From contig JADYXW010000090.1 in assembly GCA_020853975.1 (NCBI GenBank), forward strand, positions 1 through 64,000: 64,000 nt of DNA, read 5' to 3'. Under the pieces are notes generated by a model, which was not told where the DNA came from, did no database searches, and saw only the letters and a list, made by a program, of their open reading frames with translations. Each line of letters begins with the position of its first letter. The first letter of the stretch is position 1. A program made the translations under genes and the position numbers. The DNA is from Phycisphaerales bacterium (GTDB lineage Bacteria; Planctomycetota; Phycisphaerae; Phycisphaerales; UBA1924). This document shows, one piece after another, positions 12,153 to 22,560 of the stretch.

Positions 12153-12812
12153 ATGATCTCCGACCGGCACCGGCGTTGGATCCCCAACGCCCTCACCGCG
12201 GCGCGCCTCGTCATCGCGACCGCCTTCTTCATCCTCCTCGCCGAGTGGAACTACCCGCCCCGCTTTCTCGTCGACGAGGCCAAGATCATGCCCCTGCGGC
12301 CCCTCTGGCCATACCTCATCGAGGCCGCCCTCTTCGGCCTCGCCGCCATCACCGACGCCATCGACGGCCCGCTCGCTCGCCGCTGGAAGGTTGTCTCCCG
12401 CTTCGGCCGCGTGATGGACCCCTTCGCCGACAAGGTTCTGGTCATCGGCGCGTTCGTCATGCTCGCGGGCCCCACCTTCGGCGTCGACATCGAGGGCAAG
12501 CCCACCTACCAAGTCTCGGGCGTCGCCTCTTGGATGGTCGTCGTCATCCTGGGCCGTGAACTCCTCGTCACCTCTATCCGCGCGGTGGTCGAGGGCGAGG
12601 GCAAGGACTTCTCCGCAGACTGGACCGGCAAGGCCAAAATGGTCCTGCAGGCGTGCGTCATCCCGTTCATCCTCGTCATGCTCGGCATCATGGACGTGCG
12701 CCCGGGCTCGATGGGACGCGCCCTCATCGACATCGCGGTCTGGCTCACCGTGGGGGTCACGGTCCTCTCGGGCGTCCCGTACGTCCGGCGGGGCTTTGCG
12801 ATGATGTCGTAG
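12153..12812 (+). CDS. pgsA: CDP-diacylglycerol--glycerol-3-phosphate 3-phosphatidyltransferase (CDP-alcohol phosphotransferase family)
   Basis: WIPNALTAARLVIATAFF...AITDAIDGPLARRWKVVSRFGRVMDPFADKVLVIGAFVML; D..DG..AR..G...D...D motif. Start placed at ATG 12153, preceded by GGAGG. Confidence 0.92.
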   Translation: MISDRHRRWIPNALTAARLVIATAFFILLAEWNYPPRFLVDEAKIMPLRPLWPYLIEAALFGLAAITDAIDGPLARRWKVVSRFGRVMDPFADKVLVIGAFVMLAGPTFGVDIEGKPTYQVSGVASWMVVVILGRELLVTSIRAVVEGEGKDFSADWTGKAKMVLQACVIPFILVMLGIMDVRPGSMGRALIDIAVWLTVGVTVLSGVPYVRRGFAMMS

Positions 12813-12903
12813 CACCCCCCGCCCGCTCTCGCGCCGGCAACGCCCTCCCGGTGCCGCGCTGCTCCGGAGCCCGGGCCGCCCACCTCTCCTCATACAGTTC
12901 CGA

Positions 12904-13830
12904 ATGACCGGCAACCCCGACGCCGCCACGCCCGCCGCCCTCTGGGAGCGCCTCGCCTCCGGCGGCCTGATCCATCGGCTCATCGACCTCGCCCACGACG
13001 AAGACCTGGGCGCCGGGGGTGACGTCACTTCCGCCGCCTGCCTCTCACCCGCCACGCCCGGCCGGGCCCGCATCATCGCCCGCGCCCCGGGAGTCATCAG
13101 CGGCCTGGCCGCCCTTCCCATCATCATGCCGCGTTTCGCGCCGGGCTCCACGTTCACCGTCCATTGCCAGGACGGAACCAATGTGCGTGCCCGCACCGAC
13201 CTCGCGACGCTCACCGGGCCGCTCACGGAACTTCTCGCCGCCGAACGCACCATCCTCAACCTGTTGGGCCGCCTCTCCGGCGTCGCGACCCTCACCGCCA
13301 CGCACGTCGCCGCCCTCCCCCCGGGCTGCCGGGCACGCGTCTACGACACCCGCAAAACGACACCCGGCCTGCGCGTGCTCGAGAAATACGCGGTCCGCTG
13401 CGGCGGGGGGCTTTCGCACCGCCTCGGTCTCCACGACGCCGTCCTCATCAAGGACAATCACATCGCCTCGGTTCCCTGCGCCCAACTCGCCCGATTCGTT
13501 GCCGACGCCGCGGCCCGCGCACGGGCCAACTCACGCATCGACTTCGTGCAGGTCGAAGCCGACACCCTCGACCAGTTCGAATCGCTCCTCTCCCTCCCCC
13601 GGGGCACTATCGACATCGTCCTCCTTGACAACATGACCACGCACCAGCTCCGCCACGCGTGCACGCGCCGCGACCAGGTCAACCCGGGCCTGGAACTCGA
13701 AGCCAGCGGCGGGGTCACGCTCTCCACGCTCCCCGCCATCGCCTCCACCGGCGTCGACCGCATCAGCATCGGCGCTCTCACCCATCACGCCGTCTCCCTC
13801 GACGTCGCCATGGACGTGGACGCCGCGTGA
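12904..13830 (+). CDS. nadC: Nicotinate-nucleotide pyrophosphorylase (carboxylating)
   Basis: EDLGAGGDVTSAACL, ERTILNLLGRLSGVATLT, YDTRKTTPGLRVLEKYAVRCGGGLSHRLGLHDAVLIKDNHI, LEASGGVTLSTLPAIASTGVDRISIGALTH. Confidence 0.96.
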   Translation: MTGNPDAATPAALWERLASGGLIHRLIDLAHDEDLGAGGDVTSAACLSPATPGRARIIARAPGVISGLAALPIIMPRFAPGSTFTVHCQDGTNVRARTDLATLTGPLTELLAAERTILNLLGRLSGVATLTATHVAALPPGCRARVYDTRKTTPGLRVLEKYAVRCGGGLSHRLGLHDAVLIKDNHIASVPCAQLARFVADAAARARANSRIDFVQVEADTLDQFESLLSLPRGTIDIVLLDNMTTHQLRHACTRRDQVNPGLELEASGGVTLSTLPAIASTGVDRISIGALTHHAVSLDVAMDVDAA

Positions 13831-14612
13831 GCGGCGCACCGGCAGATCTCGACGCCCTCCGCCGCGCCGCGGACTCGGCCCTCGCTCGCCCCGGCTGCCG
13901 CTGGCGCCGCGCACTCGTGTTCGAAGCGTGCGCCAGCACGCAGGACGCCGCGCTCGACGCCTGCGCCGGCGAGCCCGGCCTCGTCGTCGTTGCGGGCCGG
14001 CAGACCTCGGGCCGCGGCAGGCTGGGACGCACATGGCACGACGAGTCGGGCCTCGGTCTCGCCCTCACGTGCGTTCTCCCCGCGGGAGCCGGCGCGATCT
14101 CGCTCGCCGCCGGTGTCGCTGCCTTCCGGACCGTGACGTCCCTCGGCGCTCCCCGTATCGGCCTCAAGTGGCCGAACGATGTCGTCGAGCGCGACGGGCT
14201 CCGCCGCAAACTCGCCGGAGTGCTGATAGAGGTCAGGGCGGGCGTGGCCCTGCTGGGTGTCGGACTCAACGTCCTTCAACGGGGCGCGGACTGGCCCCGC
14301 CCTCTCGACGGCCGCGCGGTCTCGCTCCGAGAACTCGGTCTGGCAGTCACCCGCGCGGAGGCGCTGGTCGCCCTGCTCGCCTCGCTCGACGACGCGCTCT
14401 CGTCATCCGAATCACCCGAAGGCGAGCGCTCGATCCTCGCCGAATGGGCCGCGGCCGACGTCCTCACCGGCACCGAGCAGGAGTTCGAGCACGACGGCAC
14501 GCGCGTGCGCGGCATCGTCCGCTCCATCGATCCGCTGCGGGCACTCGTCGTCGCGGCGCCGTCGGGCGACGTTTCGCTCCCCGCGTCAAGCACCTCGCTC
14601 GTGAAGCAGTGA
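13827..14612 (+). CDS. birA: Biotin--[acetyl-CoA-carboxylase] ligase
   Basis: ACASTQDAALDA, VVAGRQTSGRGRLGRTWHDESGLGLALTCVLP, IGLKWPNDVVERDGLRRKLAGVLIEVR. GTG start overlaps the nadC stop (GTGA). Confidence 0.92.
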   Translation: MSGAPADLDALRRAADSALARPGCRWRRALVFEACASTQDAALDACAGEPGLVVVAGRQTSGRGRLGRTWHDESGLGLALTCVLPAGAGAISLAAGVAAFRTVTSLGAPRIGLKWPNDVVERDGLRRKLAGVLIEVRAGVALLGVGLNVLQRGADWPRPLDGRAVSLRELGLAVTRAEALVALLASLDDALSSSESPEGERSILAEWAAADVLTGTEQEFEHDGTRVRGIVRSIDPLRALVVAAPSGDVSLPASSTSLVKQ

Positions 14613-16100
14613 CTGGCCCGGCGCCGTCGGCCCCTCCGCGAGCAGGCGAGGCACCACCTCCACCTGCGCCACCTCCGGAAGGTCCTTCGCCCCGCGCGCC
14701 CCCGCGTCCTCGAACCGCCTGAGCGTGGGCTCCAGCCGCGACTTGTACGACCCCACGAACTCGTTGTACCGCCTGACCGCGGTCTCCAGGGCCCCGCCCA
14801 GGTCCGCCGCCTTCTCCATGGCCACCCGCGCGCGCTCGTGCAGCGTGCGTCCGAGCTCGAGCAGTTCCGCCGCCTCCGCCGCCAGGTGCTTCTCTCGCCA
14901 GCCCAGCGCCACGGCGCGGAGCAGGCCGATGAGCGTCGCCGGCGTCACGAGGATGACGTTCGCCGCCGCCGCCGCCTCCATCAGCCCGGGCCTGCGGGCC
15001 AGCGCCGCGTCCAGAAACTGGTCGCCCGGCACGAACATCACCGTGAAATCAATCGCGCCGTCAAAGCCCGACCAGTACCGTTTCCGCGACAGCACCGTCA
15101 CCTGCTCCGCAACGTGCCGCGCAAAGTTCTCCAGGTGCGCCTCGGCCTCCGAGGGCGCCTCGGCCCGCGCCGCCTCCAGGTACTCCATCGTGTTCGTCTT
15201 CGCGTCCACGATGATCACCCGTTCGTTGGGCAGCCTCACCACCATGTCCGGACGGATCGCGCCCTCTTCCCCCGGTCGCGAGGCCGTCACCTGCTCCGCA
15301 AAGTCGCAGTACGCCGTCATCCCCGCGAGCTCCGCCACGCGCTTGAGCTGCCACTCGCCCCACGCCCCGCGCACCTCCGGACGGCTCAGCGCCCGTACCA
15401 ACTTCACCGTCTCCGCGCGCAGCGTCGTCCCCGCTTCCCCCACCGCCCGGACCTGCTCGCTGATGGTCCCCCGATCCATCGCCCACTGCTGCTGCATCTG
15501 CGAGAGCTTCTCGTCCGTCTTCTTCAGCGTCTCGCTGATCGGCGCCACGATCGACTGCACCTCCAGCTTCTGCTTCTCCTGCTCGCCCGCCAGCCGCGTG
15601 CGCTCCGCGCTCCAGTTCTCCTTCGCCGCCTTCAGCAGCTCGGCGCTCGACTGCTTCAGCGCCTCCGCCGCGAGCGATCCGAACGTGTCCCGCAGCGACT
15701 GCTGGCTCGCGGTGCGCTCCCTCTCGTACTGCTGCTTGGCCTCCTCGAACGCTCCGATCTGCGCCCGCAGCTCGCGCCGCGTCGCATCCACCGCCTCGCG
15801 CAGCCTCTGCTCCGCGCTCGCCCGGTCGCCCTCTCGCTCCTGGCGCTGGTTCGCCGCGTCACGGCGCATCTCCGCCGCTTCGGCCTCCGCCCTTGTCAGC
15901 GCCGCACGCACCTGGCTCAGGTCCGCGCCCGCCCGCTCCAGCGCCCGCACCGCCTGATCGCGCGACGTCGCCAGCCCGGTGGCCTCCGCCCGCAGCGCGG
16001 CCTCCGACGCCAGCGACTTCCCTCGCTGCAGCAGCAGGACCACGCAGCCCACCCCCAGCGCCGCGCCCAGCACCGCCAGCACAATGACCGCCGTAAGCAT
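14586..16100 (-). CDS. rmuC: DNA recombination protein RmuC family
   Basis: N-terminal TM, long coiled coil, then RGAWGEWQLKRVAELAGM...IRPDMVVRLPNERVIIVDAKTNTMEYLEAA...YWSGFDGAIDFTVMFVPGDQFLDAAL. Confidence 0.92.
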   Translation of the reverse strand: MLTAVIVLAVLGAALGVGCVVLLLQRGKSLASEAALRAEATGLATSRDQAVRALERAGADLSQVRAALTRAEAEAAEMRRDAANQRQEREGDRASAEQRLREAVDATRRELRAQIGAFEEAKQQYERERTASQQSLRDTFGSLAAEALKQSSAELLKAAKENWSAERTRLAGEQEKQKLEVQSIVAPISETLKKTDEKLSQMQQQWAMDRGTISEQVRAVGEAGTTLRAETVKLVRALSRPEVRGAWGEWQLKRVAELAGMTAYCDFAEQVTASRPGEEGAIRPDMVVRLPNERVIIVDAKTNTMEYLEAARAEAPSEAEAHLENFARHVAEQVTVLSRKRYWSGFDGAIDFTVMFVPGDQFLDAALARRPGLMEAAAAANVILVTPATLIGLLRAVALGWREKHLAAEAAELLELGRTLHERARVAMEKAADLGGALETAVRRYNEFVGSYKSRLEPTLRRFEDAGARGAKDLPEVAQVEVVPRLLAEGPTAPGQSLLHERGA

Positions 16101-16294
16101 GGCCGGAGTGTACCGCGCGCCCTCGCCGACGTCAGGGTTTTATCCGGTCGGCCAACCAGTTCCTTCCACCTGCCAACTTGGCACCTCCCGCGGCCCCAGA
16201 CACCGGCGCGGGCCCCGTTCGACCATCCCCACCCCGCCCTCACCCCGACCAACCCCGTCTCGGTTCGGCACGGCAGTTGCCCATTGCCCTCCCA

Positions 16295-16816
16295 GTGAGG
16301 AACGTGCGCGCCAACTCCCCCGAGTCTCCCACCACCCCCGAGACCTCCCTCGGCGGGCGCCTCAACCTCCTGCTCTCCTACGCCGGCTGGCACCGGGAAT
16401 CCTGGGTCGACCGCCTCCCCTCCCTCCTCTCCCCCATGGGCATCCAGTCGCTCCGCGCCAGCTCAGGGGCCCAGGCCCAGCGCGTGATGACCGACAACCG
16501 CATCCACATCGCCGTCGTCGACCTCGGCCTCCCGATCGACGACCACGCCTATGCGCAGGGCGGCAGCCCGGAGTTCGCCGAGGGCGGCCCGCGCCTTCTC
16601 GAAATCCTCTCCCGGCTCGACGCCCCGCCACCCGTCGTCGCCGTCAAGCGCTCCCGCACCTCGCGCGACGACTGCCGCGACCTCGCCGCCGCCCTGCGCC
16701 TGGGCGCCTTCGCCGTCGTCGACCGCCCCAAGGAACTCTCGGACCTCGAGGTCATCCTCGGCGTCCTGCGTCGCATCCTCGAACGTCACTACGAGGGCCG
16801 CTGGCCCGTCGCCTGA
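16295..16816 (+). CDS. Receiver-domain-like protein upstream of groES
   Basis: GTG start inferred at 16295. RIHIAVVDLGLPID ... PPPVVAVKRSRTSRDDCRDLAAALRLGAFAVVDRPKELSDLEVILGVLRRIL has a response-regulator-like layout. Confidence 0.6.
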   Translation: MRNVRANSPESPTTPETSLGGRLNLLLSYAGWHRESWVDRLPSLLSPMGIQSLRASSGAQAQRVMTDNRIHIAVVDLGLPIDDHAYAQGGSPEFAEGGPRLLEILSRLDAPPPVVAVKRSRTSRDDCRDLAAALRLGAFAVVDRPKELSDLEVILGVLRRILERHYEGRWPVA

Positions 16817-16851
16817 TCACACACCTGTTTCCACCTTTGGAGCCTTTGCAT

Positions 16852-17160
16852 ATGAGCAAGAACAGCAAGTTCGCCGTCCGCCCCCTCCACGACAAGATCC
16901 TCGTCCGCCGCGACGAGGCCCAGTCCAAGACCGACTCGGGCATCTTCCTCCCCGAGACCAGCAAGGACAAGCCCAAGACCGGCACCATCGAGGCCGTCGG
17001 CACCGGCGCCCTCAACACCGACACCGGCGAGCGCATCCCCCTCTCCGTCCGCAAGGGCGACAAGATCATCTTCACCTCCTACGCCGGCACGGAGGTCAAG
17101 ATCGACGGCCAGGACCTCCTCATCATGTCTGAGGACGACATCCTCGCCGTCATCGACTGA
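16852..17160 (+). CDS. groES: Co-chaperonin GroES
   Basis: [52 protein letters not shown]... [37 protein letters not shown]. Confidence 0.96.
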   Translation: MSKNSKFAVRPLHDKILVRRDEAQSKTDSGIFLPETSKDKPKTGTIEAVGTGALNTDTGERIPLSVRKGDKIIFTSYAGTEVKIDGQDLLIMSEDDILAVID

Positions 17161-17178
17161 CCCCCCCCGAGCCCGCCG

Positions 17179-17415
17179 ATGACACCAGAGCAACTCCGCA
17201 CCGCCCTCAAAGAGCTCAACGGCGAGCGCGACGCCACCTTCGCCTTCACCGGCCTCGCCGATCACGCCGCGCAGCTCACCGTCCACGGCGCCATGCTCAT
17301 CCCCGTCGAGCCCGATCACCTCGTCAAGGTCACCGACGGCCACTCCGTCTACATCGTCGAAGCCGAACGCGTAGCCTGGATCCGAATCTCCCTCGGCCGC
17401 AAGGCCAACCACTGA
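17179..17415 (+). CDS. Small conserved-looking hypothetical protein between groES and groEL
   Basis: 78-aa ORF starting 18 bp after the groES stop and ending 32 bp before the groEL start; same strand and codon style. Confidence 0.65.
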   Translation: MTPEQLRTALKELNGERDATFAFTGLADHAAQLTVHGAMLIPVEPDHLVKVTDGHSVYIVEAERVAWIRISLGRKANH

Positions 17416-17447
17416 TCCCAAGCCTCTCCTCAGAAAGGAAAGTTCTC

Positions 17448-19082
<1,635 letters not shown>

Positions 19083-19287
19083 ACCGAACTTCTCCTCCTC
19101 CTGTGCCGAGAGGCGCCGGAGGGGCTTTGGGGGAACTTCGCCGACCATCCAAACGCGACGTCGACCTGTATCTGTCCTGCATGGAACAGATCAAGTTCCG
19201 TGTCAACGGCATTGGAAGGGCACTCTCAGAAATGCTCTGTCCAGAACTAGCGCAACTTGACGGGCTGACCATCCGCGGTAGCGCCCT

Positions 19288-20079
19288 CTACAGGTCCCTG
19301 CCCTTCACCGTCAACTTCGCCGCGCGACCGAACCACGCATTCTCCTTCGACCCGGGCGGATAGTGCCGTTCGAGCGTCGCCGCGACGTCCGCCATGCCGG
19401 CATCCGCCGGCACCCATCCCCCGTTCACATCCGGGAAGTCGATGGAGCAGTTGTCGCACTTCTTCCCGTCATAGAACCTGATCGGGCACCAGAACGACTC
19501 CACGTTCCGCAGCATTTCGGTGCCCAGCGACCACACCCCCGTCATCCAGTCGCAGTACAGGCACCAGATCAGGTCATGCCCCACCAGCCCCTCGAACTTG
19601 TGCCGCGACACCGTCACCCACTCCCCCGACTTGTACCGCGGAAACCGCACCAGCATCGCGATCCCGGGCCAGACGAACACCTCCGCCACCCGCACGATCC
19701 AAAAAAGGGGCACCACCAGCGCCGTCAGCCACACCGCCCCGTGGTTCCGAAATCGCCCCACCGCCCGGTTCAGTTGCTTCACGATCCGTGGCCCGCGCAC
19801 CGCCTTCAGGTTCGCCAGCTCGTGCAGCCACCCCCACACCAGCACCGACACAGCCTGCCCAGTCACCGCCCCCGCCAGCCCGACCCACCCCCCCACGATC
19901 GGCCCCGCGATCAGCGGCGCCACCGTGAAATACGTGATCGGCACGTCCAGCAGCGGCGCCCGGCACAACGCGTCCGAGACGGACCTCAGCCCGAGCTTCG
20001 GAATCACGTGCAGCACGCCCGCCGCCAGCAGCAGCGCCGCCATGGTCCCACCGGCAACGAGAAGGTACGTGTGGAGCAT
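19288..20079 (-). CDS. Membrane protein with Cys-rich C-terminal domain, unknown function
   Basis: MLHTYLLVAGGTMAALLLAAGVLHVIPKLG..., TM segments, then WCLYCDWMTGVWSLGTEMLRNVESFWCPIRFYDGKKCDNCSIDFPDVNGGW. Confidence 0.7.
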   Translation of the reverse strand: MLHTYLLVAGGTMAALLLAAGVLHVIPKLGLRSVSDALCRAPLLDVPITYFTVAPLIAGPIVGGWVGLAGAVTGQAVSVLVWGWLHELANLKAVRGPRIVKQLNRAVGRFRNHGAVWLTALVVPLFWIVRVAEVFVWPGIAMLVRFPRYKSGEWVTVSRHKFEGLVGHDLIWCLYCDWMTGVWSLGTEMLRNVESFWCPIRFYDGKKCDNCSIDFPDVNGGWVPADAGMADVAATLERHYPPGSKENAWFGRAAKLTVKGRDL

Positions 20080-20156
20080 CCCAGAATGTACGGCGCCCCG
20101 GCGTCCGCCCGTCAGCAACCCCCACCGGCCGTCGGCTCCCAAAGCGCGCCGTCTCA

Positions 20157-20276
20157 TCAGCCCGAGGCAAGGTGTGCCGCGACCATCCGGTAGGTGACGT
20201 AGAGCAGGATCACCCCGCCGATGGCAACCGCCACCCAGGCAGGAGTCGGCTGCGACCTTGGCTCCTTGCGGGTCAT
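20157..20276 (-). CDS. Possible 39-aa single-TM peptide
   Basis: MTRKEPRSQPTPAWVAVAIGGVILLYVTYRMVAAHLASG, just upstream of the minus-strand gene ending at 19288. Confidence 0.35.
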   Translation of the reverse strand: MTRKEPRSQPTPAWVAVAIGGVILLYVTYRMVAAHLASG

Positions 20277-20463
20277 TTCGTCAGGGCGCGTGGTCCTCGA
20301 GGGGTGCGCCCCGGCCCGATAATGCCCGCGGTCGGCTATCCCGCGGCCAAACACACCCCGCGAGCGATCCCCACGCTAGACCCCCGCCCGCAGCCGGCTA
20401 GAGTTTCTTCCTCGTCGCCAACGCTGGCGCCGATGTGTACCCGGAGAGAGAGGAGACTACTTG

Positions 20464-21144
20464 ATGCCCCGTGTTGTTGCCCTTGTCGGCGCCTGCGCCG
20501 CCGCTGTTGCCTCGCACGCCACGCCCATCGTCTACGACCCGTCGCTCGGCACCCTCCCTCAGGCCCAGGGCTGGACCTTCCCGGGCTCCACCCTCGCCGG
20601 CGCCGCGGTCTCCGGCGGCGTGCTCTCCTACGGCCCCACCGCCACCAGCGGCACCACGTTCTGGCGTGCGGACCCCGGCTCCCTCGACTTCTCGCTGCAG
20701 ACCGTCACCATCTCCGCACTCGTCCGCCTCAACGGCTCCACCTTCGGAAACGTCAGCGGCTACCGCCGGGGAGGGTTCAACCTCAGCCTCCGCGACGATG
20801 CCGGCCGCTGGATCCACTCCGAGTTCGGCGACACCATGGCCGACATCCGAAACGACGACAACGGCACCTCCGATCCCACCTTCGCCGTCACCCTCGATGA
20901 CGCCTTCCACCTCCTCACCCTCGAAGCCGGCCCCGCGGGCGGCAAGCTCTACATCGACGGCACCCTGCGGCTCTCACTCCCCCTCGGCGGCAGCCCCGGA
21001 GTCGCCGGCGGCGCTTTCGGCGAGAGTTCCGTCCTCGCCAGCGCCGTGGGGACAGACATCGCGCGCGTCGTGCTCACTCCCACCCCGGGCACCCTCGCGC
21101 TGGCCAGCGTCGGACTGTTCGTGGCGGCACGCCGCCGTCGCTGA
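20464..21144 (+). CDS. Secreted protein with PEP-CTERM-like C-terminal sorting signal
   Basis: N-terminal signal (MPRVVALVGACAAAVASHATPIVYD) and C-terminus VLTPTPGTLALASVGLFVAARRRR (PxP, hydrophobic helix, Arg cluster). Confidence 0.75.
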   Translation: MPRVVALVGACAAAVASHATPIVYDPSLGTLPQAQGWTFPGSTLAGAAVSGGVLSYGPTATSGTTFWRADPGSLDFSLQTVTISALVRLNGSTFGNVSGYRRGGFNLSLRDDAGRWIHSEFGDTMADIRNDDNGTSDPTFAVTLDDAFHLLTLEAGPAGGKLYIDGTLRLSLPLGGSPGVAGGAFGESSVLASAVGTDIARVVLTPTPGTLALASVGLFVAARRRR

Positions 21145-21357
21145 ACTGGACTCCGGCACGACGATCTCCCGCTGGGTGCGGCGCTCGCTCGAAAGCGGAT
21201 GAGCCTCCCGTGGCGACCACGCTCAGGGCCATCAGGGGCGGGGCGCAGAGCGTGATTCCCCCGTCCAAGAACCGGCCCTTACCCCACCGGGGAGAGAGTC
21301 GCGCGGAAGGGCTGGCTTGACGGGGGTGATAGGATCGGTCGGAGGAGGATTCTTTGC

Positions 21358-22545
21358 ATGCGCAGCATTCTCGCCGGGTGTGTCTCACTGTCCCTGCTCG
21401 CCGTGGCCGGCCCAGCCCTGGGCCAGCCGTTTACGTATCAGGGCGAGCTCAAGCTCGGAAGCGTGCCCGTCACCACTCCCCAGGACTTTGAGTTCAGGCT
21501 CTTTCTGACCGACGCAGGCCCGACGCAGATCGGCCTCACTTCCACCGCCTCCGACCTGCCCCTCGACGCCGGCCGGTTTACCGCGACCATCGATCCCGGC
21601 CCCGGCGTGCTGACCGGGCAGGACCTGTGGCTCGAGATCTCGGTCCGGCCCGGTGACTCCTCCGGGGCGTTCACGGTGCTCGAACCCCGGCAGAAACTCG
21701 CGCCCACGCCCTACGCCGCCCGCGCGCTCGCGGAGTGGTGGCAGCCCGCGCCGAACGCGAGCGTCCTGACCAACGACCCGCTGCGCCAGCGCGTCCTCAT
21801 CAACCGCGAGAACCCGCTCACCGGCGCGGAGTACTTCGGGTTCTCGGCGCCCGTCAGCGACGGCTCCTTCGGCGGCATGTACATCAACACGCCGGGAGTC
21901 AACTCCATCCCGTTCTACGGCTACAGCACCGGCAACGGCGCCCGGGCCTGTTGGACCTTCTACAAGGGCGACTCCCAGACCTGGGGCGTGTACAACTTCG
22001 GCGAGCGGCTCCTCATCGACTCCGGGGGCAACGTCGGCATCGGCGTCACCCCCATCGTGAAGCTCGACGTCGCAGGCGCGGTGCGGGCCAGCTCCTTCGC
22101 GTACTCCAGCCCTGTGCAACGCACCATCTCGATCCCCGGCGCGGCGTTCCAGCCCACCACCGCCGGGAACCTGCTGACCGTCGAGAACGCGATCTCGGGG
22201 ACGTTCTTCGACGCCTCCGTCGGCGCCGCCGGACTGGTCGCCCCGGTGCAACTACCCCAGGGCGCCACGCTGCAGTTCGCGACCGTCTGGGTCTTTGAGA
22301 ACGGCCCCGGCGCCTTCACCCTCAAGCTGCAGAGGCGTGTCCACGGCCAGTTCGGGTCGGTCAACGTCGTCACGTCGGCGCCGAGCGCCAACTCCGGGAA
22401 CATCCAGACCCTCTCGGTGGGCACGCCCGTCACGATCGACAACACCCTCAACTCGTACTACCTGCTCGTGGAGAACGGCGACTGGCAGGGCTCCGGGAGC
22501 AGCCTCTACAGCGCCACAGTCACCTACACACAGACATCGCCCTGA
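21358..22545 (+). CDS. Exported hypothetical protein
   Basis: Signal peptide MRSILAGCVSLSLLAVAGPALGQPFTYQGELKLGSVPVTTPQDFEFRLF; beta-rich body. Confidence 0.75.
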   Translation: MRSILAGCVSLSLLAVAGPALGQPFTYQGELKLGSVPVTTPQDFEFRLFLTDAGPTQIGLTSTASDLPLDAGRFTATIDPGPGVLTGQDLWLEISVRPGDSSGAFTVLEPRQKLAPTPYAARALAEWWQPAPNASVLTNDPLRQRVLINRENPLTGAEYFGFSAPVSDGSFGGMYINTPGVNSIPFYGYSTGNGARACWTFYKGDSQTWGVYNFGERLLIDSGGNVGIGVTPIVKLDVAGAVRASSFAYSSPVQRTISIPGAAFQPTTAGNLLTVENAISGTFFDASVGAAGLVAPVQLPQGATLQFATVWVFENGPGAFTLKLQRRVHGQFGSVNVVTSAPSANSGNIQTLSVGTPVTIDNTLNSYYLLVENGDWQGSGSSLYSATVTYTQTSP

Positions 22546-22560
22546 GACGTATCCTCACGC

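Noticed and set aside
14838-16298. 486-aa Arg/Leu-rich plus-strand ORF
   Set aside because: Antisense to rmuC, which has recognisable motifs.
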